Assembly (NCBI GenBank): GCA_003224085.1
Contig: QHYK01000038.1
Coordinates: 124,001 to 188,000, forward strand
Direction of reading: 5' to 3'
Length of the DNA: 64,000 nucleotides
Origin: Acidobacteriota bacterium
GTDB lineage: Bacteria; Acidobacteriota; Terriglobia; Acidiferrales; UBA7541
Positions 1 to 8,594 of this stretch are shown here, one piece after another. The notes beneath the pieces were generated by a model, which was given only the letters and a program-made list of their open reading frames with translations, was not told where the DNA came from and ran no database searches. The position numbers and the translations under genes are program-made. Position 1 is the first letter of the stretch. Every line of letters starts with the position of its first letter.

Positions 1-498
1 ACGTGGATTGGCCCGTTCGAACCAACAAACACTCCCTATGAGTTTGTTGAAAGACTCTCCGTGCTACTCAATCGCAGCGGGATGCGCGTGATCCCGCTCA
101 AAGATGCGCGCGGGGCGCAGTGGACGAAACTCATCTTCAATGCTTCGACGAATCCAGTGGGCGCGCTGACGCTGCTCGACCATCGCGCGGCCACGCGCCT
201 TGCTCAGACGGGGGCGCTGTTCAACGATCTCATCGCGGAAGGCGAAGCCGTGGCCAAAGCGCTGGGTATCCAGCTGCACGGGGATCCCAGGGTGCTCGTT
301 GAAAAAGGCGCCAACGCCCCGGGCAAGCACAACGCCAGTATGTTGCAGGACGTGCTGGCCAAGCGCCAGACCGAAGTAGATTTCATGAATGGCGCAATCG
401 TGGAATGGGGAAAAAAGACCGGCGTGCCTACCCCACTCAATCGAGCGATGTGGCAGTTGATTAAAGGGCTCGAACATTCTTGGACCGATCCGTCGTGA
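1..498 (+). CDS. 2-dehydropantoate 2-reductase-like protein, C-terminal part (cut by window edge)
   Basis: The reading frame is open from base 1, so the ORF-track start at 61 is only an internal codon and the N-terminal NADP-binding half lies outside the window. The visible part matches the helical C-terminal domain of ketopantoate reductases (ApbA/PanE family): it carries the typical K-x3-N-x2-x-N-P-x-x-A-L pattern (WTKLIFNASTNPVGAL), which in the family contributes substrate-binding Lys and Asn residues. Family members reduce ketopantoate to pantoate with NADPH in coenzyme A synthesis, but many paralogs act on other 2-ketoacids, so I give no gene symbol. The gene lies 52 bp upstream of a luciferase-like oxidoreductase on the same strand. 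Confidence 0.72.
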   Translation, partial: TWIGPFEPTNTPYEFVERLSVLLNRSGMRVIPLKDARGAQWTKLIFNASTNPVGALTLLDHRAATRLAQTGALFNDLIAEGEAVAKALGIQLHGDPRVLVEKGANAPGKHNASMLQDVLAKRQTEVDFMNGAIVEWGKKTGVPTPLNRAMWQLIKGLEHSWTDPS

Positions 499-550
499 GC
501 ATATCTCGCATAACCTTCCAGACGGTCCGCAGTCAGAGAAACTCAAATCT

Positions 551-1636
551 ATGACACTGCCCTTCAAGATCGGCGTTCTGCAATTGAGCATGGAGCCGCT
601 CAACCAGACCGTGCACATGGCACAAGCATGCGATGCTGCGGGCTTCGATGTCTATTGGCTGGCAGAGGCTTATCCATGGTGGCGCAAGCAGTCGATGGAA
701 GCGCGCTCCTCCACTGCGGCGACGGCCATCATCGCTCGCGAAACAAAAAGGATTGCGGTTGGCTGGGGCATCATCTCGCCTTACACGCGTCATCCTGTAC
801 AGATCGCTATGGAAGCTCGAATTCTTCAAGAGGCTGCCGGGGAAGGGCGCTTCCTTCTCGGTCTCGGCGCGTCCAAAATCTTCATGAAGGAAATCGGCGA
901 AGGCGAGAAGGGCAGGGAAATCGGCCCCGCAACGGTGATGCGCGAAAGCATAGAAATCATCAAGGCCATGCTGTCAGGCGACGAGGTGAAATATGAAGGC
1001 AAAGCGTTTCAAGCTTTCGCTCCCGCCCTGAAGTCCGACGCTCACGCGCCGAGATGGCAGCCGCCAATCTACATTGGCGCGACAGGTCCCGTCTTGCAAC
1101 GGCTTGCCGGAGCGATGACCCAAGGCTTGCTCACAGCCAGCATCAGTACTCCAAAATTTGCGACTTATTCGCGCCGAGTCATGGAAGAAGGAGCGACAAA
1201 GGCGGGGCGAGCCGGTTCGCAACTCGATCTCGGGTGCGTAGTCGTTGGCAGCGTTGGTGAAGATCCAAGAACGTCTCGCGAAGGCGCGCGCGAAATGGCC
1301 GCCATGTATCTCGCCAACAAGGTGCAGAACATCAAGGGTTCGGCGGACACGCTTCTCGAATGCGCCGGCCTGACACGCGAGGAAATTCAGCCCATCGCCG
1401 ACGCCATGGAAAAAAGCGGCCGCAAGGGTGCGGCGCGCGCAGTTTCCGATGCCACGCTCGACAAAGTCTGCCCCGTCGCTGGCTCTCCCAAGCAGTGCAT
1501 CGAAAGACTCGAGGAATATCACTCCGCGGGTTGCACGCAGATGATGCTGGAACTATGGGGCGACGATCGCCTCCAGCAAGCCCGCCTGTTCGGCGAAAAG
1601 GTTCTCCCGCACTTCCGGGCGAAACGCCGCCAGTGA
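551..1636 (+). CDS. LLM-class (luciferase-like) flavin/F420-dependent oxidoreductase
   Basis: This 361-residue protein has the TIM-barrel layout of the bacterial luciferase-like monooxygenase family. The N-terminus reads FKIGVLQLSMEPL and is followed by AGFDVYWLAE; GRFLLGLGAS and PPIYIGATGP are the family's phosphate- and cofactor-binding loops. Members use reduced FMN or coenzyme F420, and the pattern here resembles the methylene-tetrahydromethanopterin-reductase-like branch, often F420-dependent. The substrate cannot be inferred. The ATG at 551 has no strong Shine-Dalgarno sequence, but the homology starts right after it. The gene follows the ketopantoate reductase-like gene by 52 bp and may be co-transcribed with it. 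Confidence 0.85.
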   Translation: MTLPFKIGVLQLSMEPLNQTVHMAQACDAAGFDVYWLAEAYPWWRKQSMEARSSTAATAIIARETKRIAVGWGIISPYTRHPVQIAMEARILQEAAGEGRFLLGLGASKIFMKEIGEGEKGREIGPATVMRESIEIIKAMLSGDEVKYEGKAFQAFAPALKSDAHAPRWQPPIYIGATGPVLQRLAGAMTQGLLTASISTPKFATYSRRVMEEGATKAGRAGSQLDLGCVVVGSVGEDPRTSREGAREMAAMYLANKVQNIKGSADTLLECAGLTREEIQPIADAMEKSGRKGAARAVSDATLDKVCPVAGSPKQCIERLEEYHSAGCTQMMLELWGDDRLQQARLFGEKVLPHFRAKRRQ

Positions 1637-1698
1637 CGCGCCATGCGCGAGATTCGTGATAGGATACGCGCGATTCTTTGGCTCTGCTTGAGATTCCC

Positions 1699-3552
1699 AT
1701 GGGCTCTTTGCTTGATGCCACGTGCAAGAGCTTTTTAGGATTGGGTCGGGCTGGTGATAGCCGGCTGCGTCGTGGTCTTCTTTGGTTGTTCCTTGTATTC
1801 GCAGCTCTCGTAATCCCTGGTGCGGTTTCCGCTAACGAGGAAAGGCGCTCCTTGCCGTCGCACGTCCCTCCCAAGCGTTCTTCGCAAATTGGAGATGGCT
1901 TTGGGATCAACTCCGACCTTCCCCGCGATCCGTACCTGCCTTGGAATCGGCGCTGGTGGACGCGGCTGTTTGATGCAGGCTTTAAATGGGTCCGCATCGG
2001 GCAATACGAGAACAGCTCCGACTGGACGAGTTGGGATTGGGTCGAGCAAAAGCGCGGCGTCTTCTCTGTGCCGCAGCAAGTCGATGACTACGTGGACTCG
2101 CTGGTTGATAACGGCGTTCTCATCCAGGTGCAGCTCTTGTACGGCAATGCTATGTATACCTCGCCTTCGGGGAAACTGCCGGACGTCAGTGTTCCCGCTC
2201 CGGGTTCTTTTCACAACCCCGACCGTAGCCTCTATTCGATCTTTTGGCCTCCCAAGACACCGCAGCAAATCGCCGCGTTCAACCGATACGCTCAATGGAT
2301 GGTGAAGCATTTTCGCGGGCGCGTTTCCTACTGGGCCCTTTGGAATGAACAGGACATCGATTATTGGAATCCTGTTCCAAACGCCGAAGAATATGGCCGG
2401 CTGCTGAAATCCTTTGTGCAGACTGTACATGAAACGGATCAGCAAGCTAGAGTCATCTATGGAGCGCAAGCGGATCCGAGCAGAGACTTTACTCAGCGAG
2501 CGCTGGACAGTTGTCAATGCGCTTCTGGCATCGACGTCTATGCCTATCACACGTATCCCGGTTACGGCAGGAACTTGCATCCCGAGACGATGGATTCCGG
2601 CGCCTATCAGAAGGAATCTCCCAGAGCCTTGCGGCAGTTGGTCAAAAATTATGCGGCAATTCGCGCCGACACTCCGTTCTTTGACGATGAGTTCAATGCC
2701 ATCCCGTCTTGGAAGGGTTCCGACGAATCCGTGCAGGCCAAGTATGTCCCTCGAGGCGTGCTTTACAATTTTGCGGCTGGTGTCAAGACTTTTGTTTGGC
2801 TCCTTACGGCCGGAACCGATGGCAACGAATATGACGACTTCGGAATCGTCCACGGATTGACGAATCACGAAAATGATTTCATGCCGCGCCCCGTCTTTGC
2901 GGCACTCCAGAATACAAACGCTCTTTTTTCCGATACGCAGTTCGATCCTAAGATCGAGGTGACGCACGTCGAACCACCCGGGCGCTTGCGCGGCGATTAC
3001 CCTTTCCTTGCCTACGGCTTTCGCTCCAACTCCGGGAAAGCCATCGTGGCGTACTGGCTTGCTGGCCAGAGTTCTCCCGGCAATGTGTTTCCTCAGGTTT
3101 CTTCAGCGGTTAGGCTGAAGAACTCGGGCATCGAGCACCCGGTCCTGATCGATGTGGTCTCGGGAGAGATCAAGCCCCTCGCGTGGACGAAAGGAACAAC
3201 GGACACGCTCGGGGAGATCCCCATGCGCGATAGCGTGATGGCTATCGCCGACCAGAGCTATTTTGATTGGGCTGTGCTTCCGGAAACTCCTAGCTCCCTC
3301 AACGTCGTTTCGAACGTCAATTCGCTGAGGCTTACCTGGGAGGTTCACGAACAGAGTAAGGGTATTATCGTGGAGCGCCAAATTCTCGACAGCTCCGGCA
3401 GAGATTGGCAGCGGCTTGTGAAGCTTCCTGCGACAGCCACCGAATATACCGATTCCAGCGCTCCGCGCGGAAAATCCTTGGGTTATCGAGTTCGCGCCTT
3501 TAACGACGCTGGCGAATCCGCTTATTCGAACATCGTACGGATCAGCTGGTGA
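1699..3552 (+). CDS. Secreted clan-A glycoside hydrolase-like protein with C-terminal fibronectin type III domain
   Basis: I place the start at ATG 1699 rather than the TTG at 1678, because this gives a normal signal peptide: a basic stretch (RRGLLWLF), a hydrophobic core and an A-x-A-like cleavage site near VSA-N. The 617-residue protein then shows a (beta/alpha)8 glycosidase domain. WALWNEQD has the Asn-Glu pair of clan GH-A enzymes, where Glu is the acid/base, and FFDDEFNAIP offers a candidate nucleophile Glu; the pattern resembles GH39/GH5-type enzymes. The last 90 residues look like a fibronectin type III fold (SLRLTWEVHE, GYRVRAFNDAGES). It probably cleaves plant or microbial polysaccharide outside the cytoplasm. 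The substrate is unknown. The DegT aminotransferase follows 31 bp downstream. Confidence 0.75.
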   Translation: MGSLLDATCKSFLGLGRAGDSRLRRGLLWLFLVFAALVIPGAVSANEERRSLPSHVPPKRSSQIGDGFGINSDLPRDPYLPWNRRWWTRLFDAGFKWVRIGQYENSSDWTSWDWVEQKRGVFSVPQQVDDYVDSLVDNGVLIQVQLLYGNAMYTSPSGKLPDVSVPAPGSFHNPDRSLYSIFWPPKTPQQIAAFNRYAQWMVKHFRGRVSYWALWNEQDIDYWNPVPNAEEYGRLLKSFVQTVHETDQQARVIYGAQADPSRDFTQRALDSCQCASGIDVYAYHTYPGYGRNLHPETMDSGAYQKESPRALRQLVKNYAAIRADTPFFDDEFNAIPSWKGSDESVQAKYVPRGVLYNFAAGVKTFVWLLTAGTDGNEYDDFGIVHGLTNHENDFMPRPVFAALQNTNALFSDTQFDPKIEVTHVEPPGRLRGDYPFLAYGFRSNSGKAIVAYWLAGQSSPGNVFPQVSSAVRLKNSGIEHPVLIDVVSGEIKPLAWTKGTTDTLGEIPMRDSVMAIADQSYFDWAVLPETPSSLNVVSNVNSLRLTWEVHEQSKGIIVERQILDSSGRDWQRLVKLPATATEYTDSSAPRGKSLGYRVRAFNDAGESAYSNIVRISW

Positions 3553-3583
3553 ATCGCTCGGCCGTGTGAAGGGAATTTGGCGT

Positions 3584-4900
3584 ATGGCCAAACTCGCAAT
3601 TGTCGGAGGGAAGCCGGTTCGGCGGAAGCCTTTCCCGGCTTGGCCCGCGTATTCCAATCAGGAAGCCCGAGCGCTCTTGCGGGTTCTACGCTCCCGCAAC
3701 TGGGGAGGCTATCCATTTCCCAACGCGCACGCCAGCACGTTCGCTGCTAGATTTGCAAAAGCTCACGGCGCGAAGTATGGAATCGCCTTAGCCAATGGTA
3801 CGGTGGCCATCGAAGTCGCTCTCAAAGCCATTGGCATCAAGCCGGGCGACGAAGTCATCGTTCCCGCCTACACCTGGGAAGGCACGGTCGGCCCCGTTCT
3901 GTTGCTGAATGCTGTCCCGGTGTTCGTTGACGTTGATCCCCACACGTATTGCCTCGACGCACGACGCATTGAAAAGGCCATCACTCCGAAAACGCGCGCC
4001 ATTCTTCCCGTGCACCTGGCCATGAACTTCGCGGACCTCGATGAAATTCTTCGCGTTGCTCGCGCGCGAAACATTGCCGTCATCGAAGACTGCGCGCACG
4101 CTCACGGCGGTCAATGGCGCGGCAAGGGCGCGGGAGCCTCGGGGGACCTTGGGTGCTTCAGTTTTCAGTCCAGCAAGATCATCACCGCCGGCGAGGGAGG
4201 CGCTGTAATCACCAGCAACCTCGAATTCTACGAGTGCGCCCAGTCCTATGTGAACTGCGGTCGCGCCAGCGTCAGCGACGAGTTCCGTCATCGCCTCATC
4301 GGTTTCAACTATCGCATCACAGAATTTCAAGCGGCGATCCTCGAGGTGCAATTAGAACGCATGCCCAAGCAGGCCAAGACGCGTCAAGCCAACATGGAGC
4401 ATTTCGAGAAGCGTATAAGAGGCACGCCCGGCCTAGCGTTCCTGAAACGCGATAAGCGTGTGACGCGCCTCGCGGCCTATCAATACGTCTTCAAGTACGT
4501 ACCTGAGAACTTCGGCGGCATTCCCCGTGCTGCCTTCCTCGGCGCTTTGGAAATGGAGGGTATCCCTTGCGACGGGCTCTTCTACGAGCCCGTCTATCGC
4601 AGTGCGCTCTTTCCTGTGGACCCCACCGATTTTCCCGCGCTGAGTTGGGGCCGCCCCGAGCCGCTAAACCTGAAATCGCTCTATCACTCTCCTGTCTCCG
4701 AGCGGGCCGCCTATGAAGAAGCGGTCTGGCTCCCGCACCATCTTTTCCTCGGGTCGCGCAAAGACGCAGACGACATTGCCAACGCAGTCCTCAAAGTGTG
4801 TGAAAACATAAATGAGCTGCGCGACCTCAAACATCCCGCGATCGCCCGCAAAGCCATGAGTCGCGCCGAACGTCCCCGCATCGAAAAACGCCAGTGGTAA
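3584..4900 (+). CDS. DegT/DnrJ/EryC1/StrS-family PLP aminotransferase
   Basis: The protein is a fold-type I PLP enzyme of the sugar aminotransferase / AHBA synthase family. HGAKYGIALANGTVAIEVAL is the usual phosphate-contact region, VIEDCAHAHGG carries the Asp that holds the pyridine nitrogen, and FSFQSSKIITAGEGGA carries the Schiff-base lysine. Family members transaminate keto-sugars or aminate cyclitol-like precursors. I prefer the ATG at 3584 to the GTG at 3566 because an AAGGGA ribosome-binding site sits 8-9 bases before it and the family N-terminus (MAKLAIVGGKP) begins there. It follows the glycosidase by 31 bp; no further sugar-nucleotide genes are nearby, so its pathway is open. Confidence 0.85.
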   Translation: MAKLAIVGGKPVRRKPFPAWPAYSNQEARALLRVLRSRNWGGYPFPNAHASTFAARFAKAHGAKYGIALANGTVAIEVALKAIGIKPGDEVIVPAYTWEGTVGPVLLLNAVPVFVDVDPHTYCLDARRIEKAITPKTRAILPVHLAMNFADLDEILRVARARNIAVIEDCAHAHGGQWRGKGAGASGDLGCFSFQSSKIITAGEGGAVITSNLEFYECAQSYVNCGRASVSDEFRHRLIGFNYRITEFQAAILEVQLERMPKQAKTRQANMEHFEKRIRGTPGLAFLKRDKRVTRLAAYQYVFKYVPENFGGIPRAAFLGALEMEGIPCDGLFYEPVYRSALFPVDPTDFPALSWGRPEPLNLKSLYHSPVSERAAYEEAVWLPHHLFLGSRKDADDIANAVLKVCENINELRDLKHPAIARKAMSRAERPRIEKRQW

Positions 4901-4909
4901 TCTGGATGT

Positions 4910-5815
4910 ATGCCGGAGTTGCCAGACATTACGGTTTACATCGAAGCGCTCGAGAAACGTGTTCTCGGTCAAGTGCTCGAAGGCCTCCGCATTGTTAGCC
5001 CGTTTCTGCTGCGCACCGCGACCCCGCCGGTATCAGAGGCTGGCGGCAGAAAAGTTTTTCGCTTGCGGCGCCTCGGCAAACGCATCTGCATTGGCCTGGA
5101 AGACGATCTTTGGCTTGTCTTGCACTTAATGATTGCCGGCCGCCTCCATTGGCGTGCTCGCGGCGTGAAGGTTTCTCCGCCGCGCGGCCTCGCGGCGTTC
5201 GATTTTCCAAGTGGCTCGCTTCTTTGGACCGAAGCGGGCTCGCAAAAGCGCGCCTCGCTCCATGTAGTCGCCGGTGAAGCTGGTCTTTGTGAATTGGATC
5301 CCGGCGGCATGGAAGTTATGGAAGCCGATGCGTCCAGCTTTTCTGCGGCTCTTCTCTCCGCGAATCATACGCTGAAGCGCGCTCTCAGCGATCCTCGCCT
5401 TTTTAGCGGCATCGGCAATGCCTACTCTGACGAAATCCTATTCCAAGCAAAGCTTTCGCCGCTTGCTCTTACGCAAAAACTCGGTGTGCCGGAGATTCAT
5501 CGTCTTTTCGAAGCGACGCGCGCAACCCTTACCCATTGGATCGAGCACCTGCGCGCCGAAGCCGGGAACAAGTTCCCCGAGAACGTGACTGCGTTCCGCG
5601 AAGGCATGGCCGTTCACGGGCGCTACAAACAGCCTTGCCCCCGCTGTGGCGCGAAAATTCAGCGCATCCGTTACGCTTCGAACGAAACCAACTATTGCCC
5701 AACCTGCCAGACGGGCGGGAAACTCCTTGCCGACCGCGCTCTCTCCCGCCTTCTCCGGGAGGACTGGCCGCGCACGCTCGACGAACTCGAGCTTCTCACT
5801 GCCAAGTCCGGGTAA
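4910..5815 (+). CDS. Fpg/Nei-family DNA glycosylase (formamidopyrimidine-DNA glycosylase-like)
   Basis: The N-terminus MPELPDI leaves Pro-Glu after Met removal, the catalytic pair of the family (imine-forming Pro1 and Glu2). LGKRICIG offers the conserved beta-hairpin Lys, HLMIAGRL replaces the usual HLGMTGRL, and [12 protein letters not shown] is the helix-two-turn-helix DNA-binding motif. A C-terminal zinc finger is present (CPRCG...CPTCQ). Such enzymes remove oxidised purines or pyrimidines and nick the abasic site. The zinc-finger loop before the second Cys pair reads SNETNYC rather than the common GR-[GST]-T-x-YC, so the usual DNA-contacting arginine seems absent. That could mark a divergent subfamily, so I withhold mutM. 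At 301 residues it is slightly longer than typical Fpg. Confidence 0.82.
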   Translation: MPELPDITVYIEALEKRVLGQVLEGLRIVSPFLLRTATPPVSEAGGRKVFRLRRLGKRICIGLEDDLWLVLHLMIAGRLHWRARGVKVSPPRGLAAFDFPSGSLLWTEAGSQKRASLHVVAGEAGLCELDPGGMEVMEADASSFSAALLSANHTLKRALSDPRLFSGIGNAYSDEILFQAKLSPLALTQKLGVPEIHRLFEATRATLTHWIEHLRAEAGNKFPENVTAFREGMAVHGRYKQPCPRCGAKIQRIRYASNETNYCPTCQTGGKLLADRALSRLLREDWPRTLDELELLTAKSG

Positions 5816-5822
5816 CTATTTT

Positions 5823-7346
5823 TCAATGCAGGATCGTCGAAATCGTTCCATCTGCGATCAAAGCGGAGACCGCTTCTATATCCCCTGCGAGCGGCCGGTC
5901 CACCGACAGCATGCGCGATTTTGCGCGGACCGCTTCATAGGCTTTCGCGGCCAGCTTTCCCGTCTTCAACGGCGCAAGCAGATCAATCCCCTGGCACGCG
6001 CAAAGCAACTCAATGGCGATCGTATTTCGCAGATTCTTCAGCATCCGATCAAGCCGCCGCGCTCCACTCATTCCCATGGAGACGTAATCTTCCTGGTTCC
6101 CGGAAGTGGAAATCGAATCCACGGAATGCGGCGTCGCGAGCGCTTTGTTCTCGCCGGTCAGCGCGGCCGCGGTGACTTGCGCGATCATAAATCCCGAGTT
6201 CAATCCTGGTTCAGGCGTGAGAAACGCAGGCAGCATGCTGGTCAGCGGATTGGTCATCTGCTCCACGCGCCGCTCGACGATGCCGCCGAGCGAAGCCAAG
6301 GCAATGGCGACTTGGTCCGCTGCCATCGCCAAAGGCTGGCCGTGAAAATTTCCGCCGCTGACAATGTCACCGTTCGCCCCATCGCGCACGAACACCAGCG
6401 GATTGTCGGTTGCGCTGTTCAACTCGACCGCAGCGATTTCTCGCGCTTGGGCCAGCGCACCGCGCACCGCGCCGTGCACTTGAGGTGTGCAGCGTAGGCT
6501 GTAAGCATCCTGCACACGCGGATCTTTCTCCGCAGCGCGGTGCGACTCGCGAATCTGGCTGCCATCGTTCAGGTGTGCGAGGTTGCGCGCGGTCGTCGCG
6601 GCACCCGGATAGGCGCGCGCATGCATGATTCGCGCATCGAGAGCGCCGGGGCTGCCGCGCAGCGCATCCAGCGAGAGCGCAGCGGCAACGTCGGCGGTGT
6701 CCACAAGAATGTCGGCTTCGCGCAACGCAAGGCTGAGCAGCGCCAGCATTGCTTGCGTGCCGTTCAGAAGCGAAAGCCCTTCTTTGGCTTCCAGCTCAAG
6801 TGGAGCGATGCCCGCGCCCTTCATCGCTTCGCGGCCCGACAAAGCTTCACCGTGAAAAATCGCTTGACCCTCGCCGATCATCACCTGCGCCAGGTGCGCC
6901 AGCGGCGCAAGATCGCCAGATGCACCGACCGACCCTTGTGAGGGAATCACAGGATGTACTCTTGCATTTAGCATCTGGCACAGCGTTTCCACCACGCCAG
7001 GCCGCACACCGCTTAGTCCCTTTGCCAGCGCATTCGCGCGCAACAGCATCATTGCGCGAGTCTCAGTTTCGCTTAGCGGGGCACCGACTCCGCTGGCGTG
7101 CGAGCGCACGAGATTCAGTTGCAGTTGCCGAACCTGCTCGGGGGAAATGCGCACCGAAGCCAGCTTGCCAAAGCCCGTGTTGATTCCATAAGCTGCCGAT
7201 CCAGATGCCACAAGGTGTTCCACAATGCGGCGAGAAGCATTCATTCTTTCGACCGCCACCGGAGCCAGGCCTGCACTCTCCCCTCGCAGCGCCACGCCGT
7301 CCAGTTGCGCGAAGGTGAGGTCGTTGCCTGTCAGAAGAACGCTCAT
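5823..7346 (-). CDS. hutH: Histidine ammonia-lyase
   Basis: The enzyme deaminates L-histidine to urocanate, the first step of histidine catabolism. The Ala-Ser-Gly triad that cyclises into the MIO cofactor is at residues 142-144 (GSVGASGDLAPLAH), and the family signature YGINTGFGKL is near residue 53. At 507 residues the length is normal. I start at ATG 7346 (MSVLLTGNDL): the ATG overlaps the TGA stop of the upstream thioesterase (ATGA), which points to translational coupling. The 31 extra N-terminal residues in the ORF track would lie inside the thioesterase gene. The rest of the hut pathway (hutU, hutI) is not in the window. The gene is the last of a five-gene minus-strand operon for acyl-CoA metabolism. 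Confidence 0.93.
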   Translation of the reverse strand: MSVLLTGNDLTFAQLDGVALRGESAGLAPVAVERMNASRRIVEHLVASGSAAYGINTGFGKLASVRISPEQVRQLQLNLVRSHASGVGAPLSETETRAMMLLRANALAKGLSGVRPGVVETLCQMLNARVHPVIPSQGSVGASGDLAPLAHLAQVMIGEGQAIFHGEALSGREAMKGAGIAPLELEAKEGLSLLNGTQAMLALLSLALREADILVDTADVAAALSLDALRGSPGALDARIMHARAYPGAATTARNLAHLNDGSQIRESHRAAEKDPRVQDAYSLRCTPQVHGAVRGALAQAREIAAVELNSATDNPLVFVRDGANGDIVSGGNFHGQPLAMAADQVAIALASLGGIVERRVEQMTNPLTSMLPAFLTPEPGLNSGFMIAQVTAAALTGENKALATPHSVDSISTSGNQEDYVSMGMSGARRLDRMLKNLRNTIAIELLCACQGIDLLAPLKTGKLAAKAYEAVRAKSRMLSVDRPLAGDIEAVSALIADGTISTILH

Positions 7347-7780
7347 GCGCGGCTCCGTTGCGGTTCGGGCACGCCGGCTGCGACCATAATCCTGCGGTAT
7401 TTTTCGGGCAGCAATTTCGGGTGGCCGTTGCCTCCGCAAATTACGTGCGTCGTTTCGCCGTTCGCAAGGACTTTTCCGTCTGAATCGCGAATCACCTCAT
7501 AGGAAAACACCACGACGCGATTTTTAGACTCGGTAATACGCGTGCGGATGCGCAGCTCTTCGTCGTAGCGCGCCGAGTGGTGGTACCGGCAGCGCGCGTC
7601 GGCTACCACAATGTGGCAGTCGTCCTCTTTTTCCATCTTCTTATATTCCAGGCCCAGCGCACGCATCAATTCCACGCGGCCCACTTCGAACCACACAAAA
7701 AAGTTCGCGTGATATACCACGCCCATTTGGTCCGTCTCCGCGTAGCGGACGCGCACGTTTGCATCGTGATATTCGAGCAT
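7343..7780 (-). CDS. Acyl-CoA thioesterase, YbgC/FadM (hot-dog) family
   Basis: This 145-residue hot-dog-fold protein begins MLEYHDANVRVRYAETDQMG; the Asp of TDQMGVVYHANFF is the catalytic residue of the 4-hydroxybenzoyl-CoA thioesterase / YbgC group. It should hydrolyse short- or medium-chain or aromatic acyl-CoA. I chose ATG 7780 because the family fold starts there; the longer ORF reads back into the enoyl-CoA hydratase gene. It lies 13 bp after the hydratase and its TGA overlaps the hutH start. In this operon it could release free acids from stalled CoA intermediates of leucine breakdown, which is inference. Confidence 0.85.
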   Translation of the reverse strand: MLEYHDANVRVRYAETDQMGVVYHANFFVWFEVGRVELMRALGLEYKKMEKEDDCHIVVADARCRYHHSARYDEELRIRTRITESKNRVVVFSYEVIRDSDGKVLANGETTHVICGGNGHPKLLPEKYRRIMVAAGVPEPQRSRA

Positions 7781-7793
7781 TCCAATCCTCTGT

Positions 7794-8579
7794 TTATTCC
7801 GGCTTGCCCTGCCAAACGGGTGTGCGCTTTTCAAGGAAAGAAGCAAGGCCTTCCTTGAAGTCGGAGGTGCAGCGAATGCGAGCGTTTTCCAGGATGGCGC
7901 GCTCCAAATCCGCATCCACGCTGGCGGCCGCCGCCGAAGTCAGCAGCCGTTTCGCGCGCGCCAGGCTTGCCGGGCTCGCGGCAATCAGAACCTCAGCGAG
8001 CTCCTTTGCGCGGGCTAGGAGACTCTCCGCGGAGATGATTTCGTTAACCAGTCCCATCTCCTTGGCTTCCGCCGCTTCCATGATCCGTCCGGTCAGCAAG
8101 AGATCCCGGGTCCGCTTTTCCCCGATTTGTCGAACCAGAAAGACGGAAACAAGCGCCGGCAGAAACCCGATTTTCACTTCCGTGTAACCGAACTTGGCTT
8201 CGGGAGCCGCGAGCGTGAAATCGCACAACGTGGCAATCCCGCAGCCGCCCGCGAGCGCGGCGCCGTTTACCGCGGCAATCATGGGCCGAGAGAAACTCCA
8301 GATCCGGCGGAACATTTTCGCCATGCGGCGTGAATCCTCTTGATTCTCGGCGGGGGATTGCTGCGCCATGGCGGCGAGCATTTCCAAGTCCATGCCGGAG
8401 CAGAACGCTCGGCCCGCGCCGGTAAGTATGACCACGCGCGTATGACTCTTTTCAATTTCGTCGAGCGCCGTCTGAATTTCGGCAATCATGGCCGCGGACA
8501 TCGCGTTGCGTTTGTCCGGGCGGTTCAGCGTGATGGTGGTGATTTGCCCGGTGGTCTCAAGAATCAACGTCGAATACAT
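7794..8579 (-). CDS. Enoyl-CoA hydratase/isomerase-family protein (possibly methylglutaconyl-CoA hydratase)
   Basis: The 261-residue protein has the crotonase fold: RPDKRNAMSAAM at the start, GRAFCSGMDLEML for CoA binding, and AAVNGAALAGGCGIATLCDF forming the oxyanion hole. The acidic residue of FGYTEVKIGFLPA lies where many hydratases have a catalytic Glu. Crotonases vary widely in reaction, but the neighbours (acyl-CoA carboxylase beta subunit, HMG-CoA lyase) make hydration of 3-methylglutaconyl-CoA to HMG-CoA the most economical proposal. It is followed 13 bp later by a thioesterase and preceded 15 bp earlier by HMG-CoA lyase, all on the minus strand. Confidence 0.85.
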   Translation of the reverse strand: MYSTLILETTGQITTITLNRPDKRNAMSAAMIAEIQTALDEIEKSHTRVVILTGAGRAFCSGMDLEMLAAMAQQSPAENQEDSRRMAKMFRRIWSFSRPMIAAVNGAALAGGCGIATLCDFTLAAPEAKFGYTEVKIGFLPALVSVFLVRQIGEKRTRDLLLTGRIMEAAEAKEMGLVNEIISAESLLARAKELAEVLIAASPASLARAKRLLTSAAAASVDADLERAILENARIRCTSDFKEGLASFLEKRTPVWQGKPE

Positions 8580-8594
8580 GATTCAAATCTCCTC

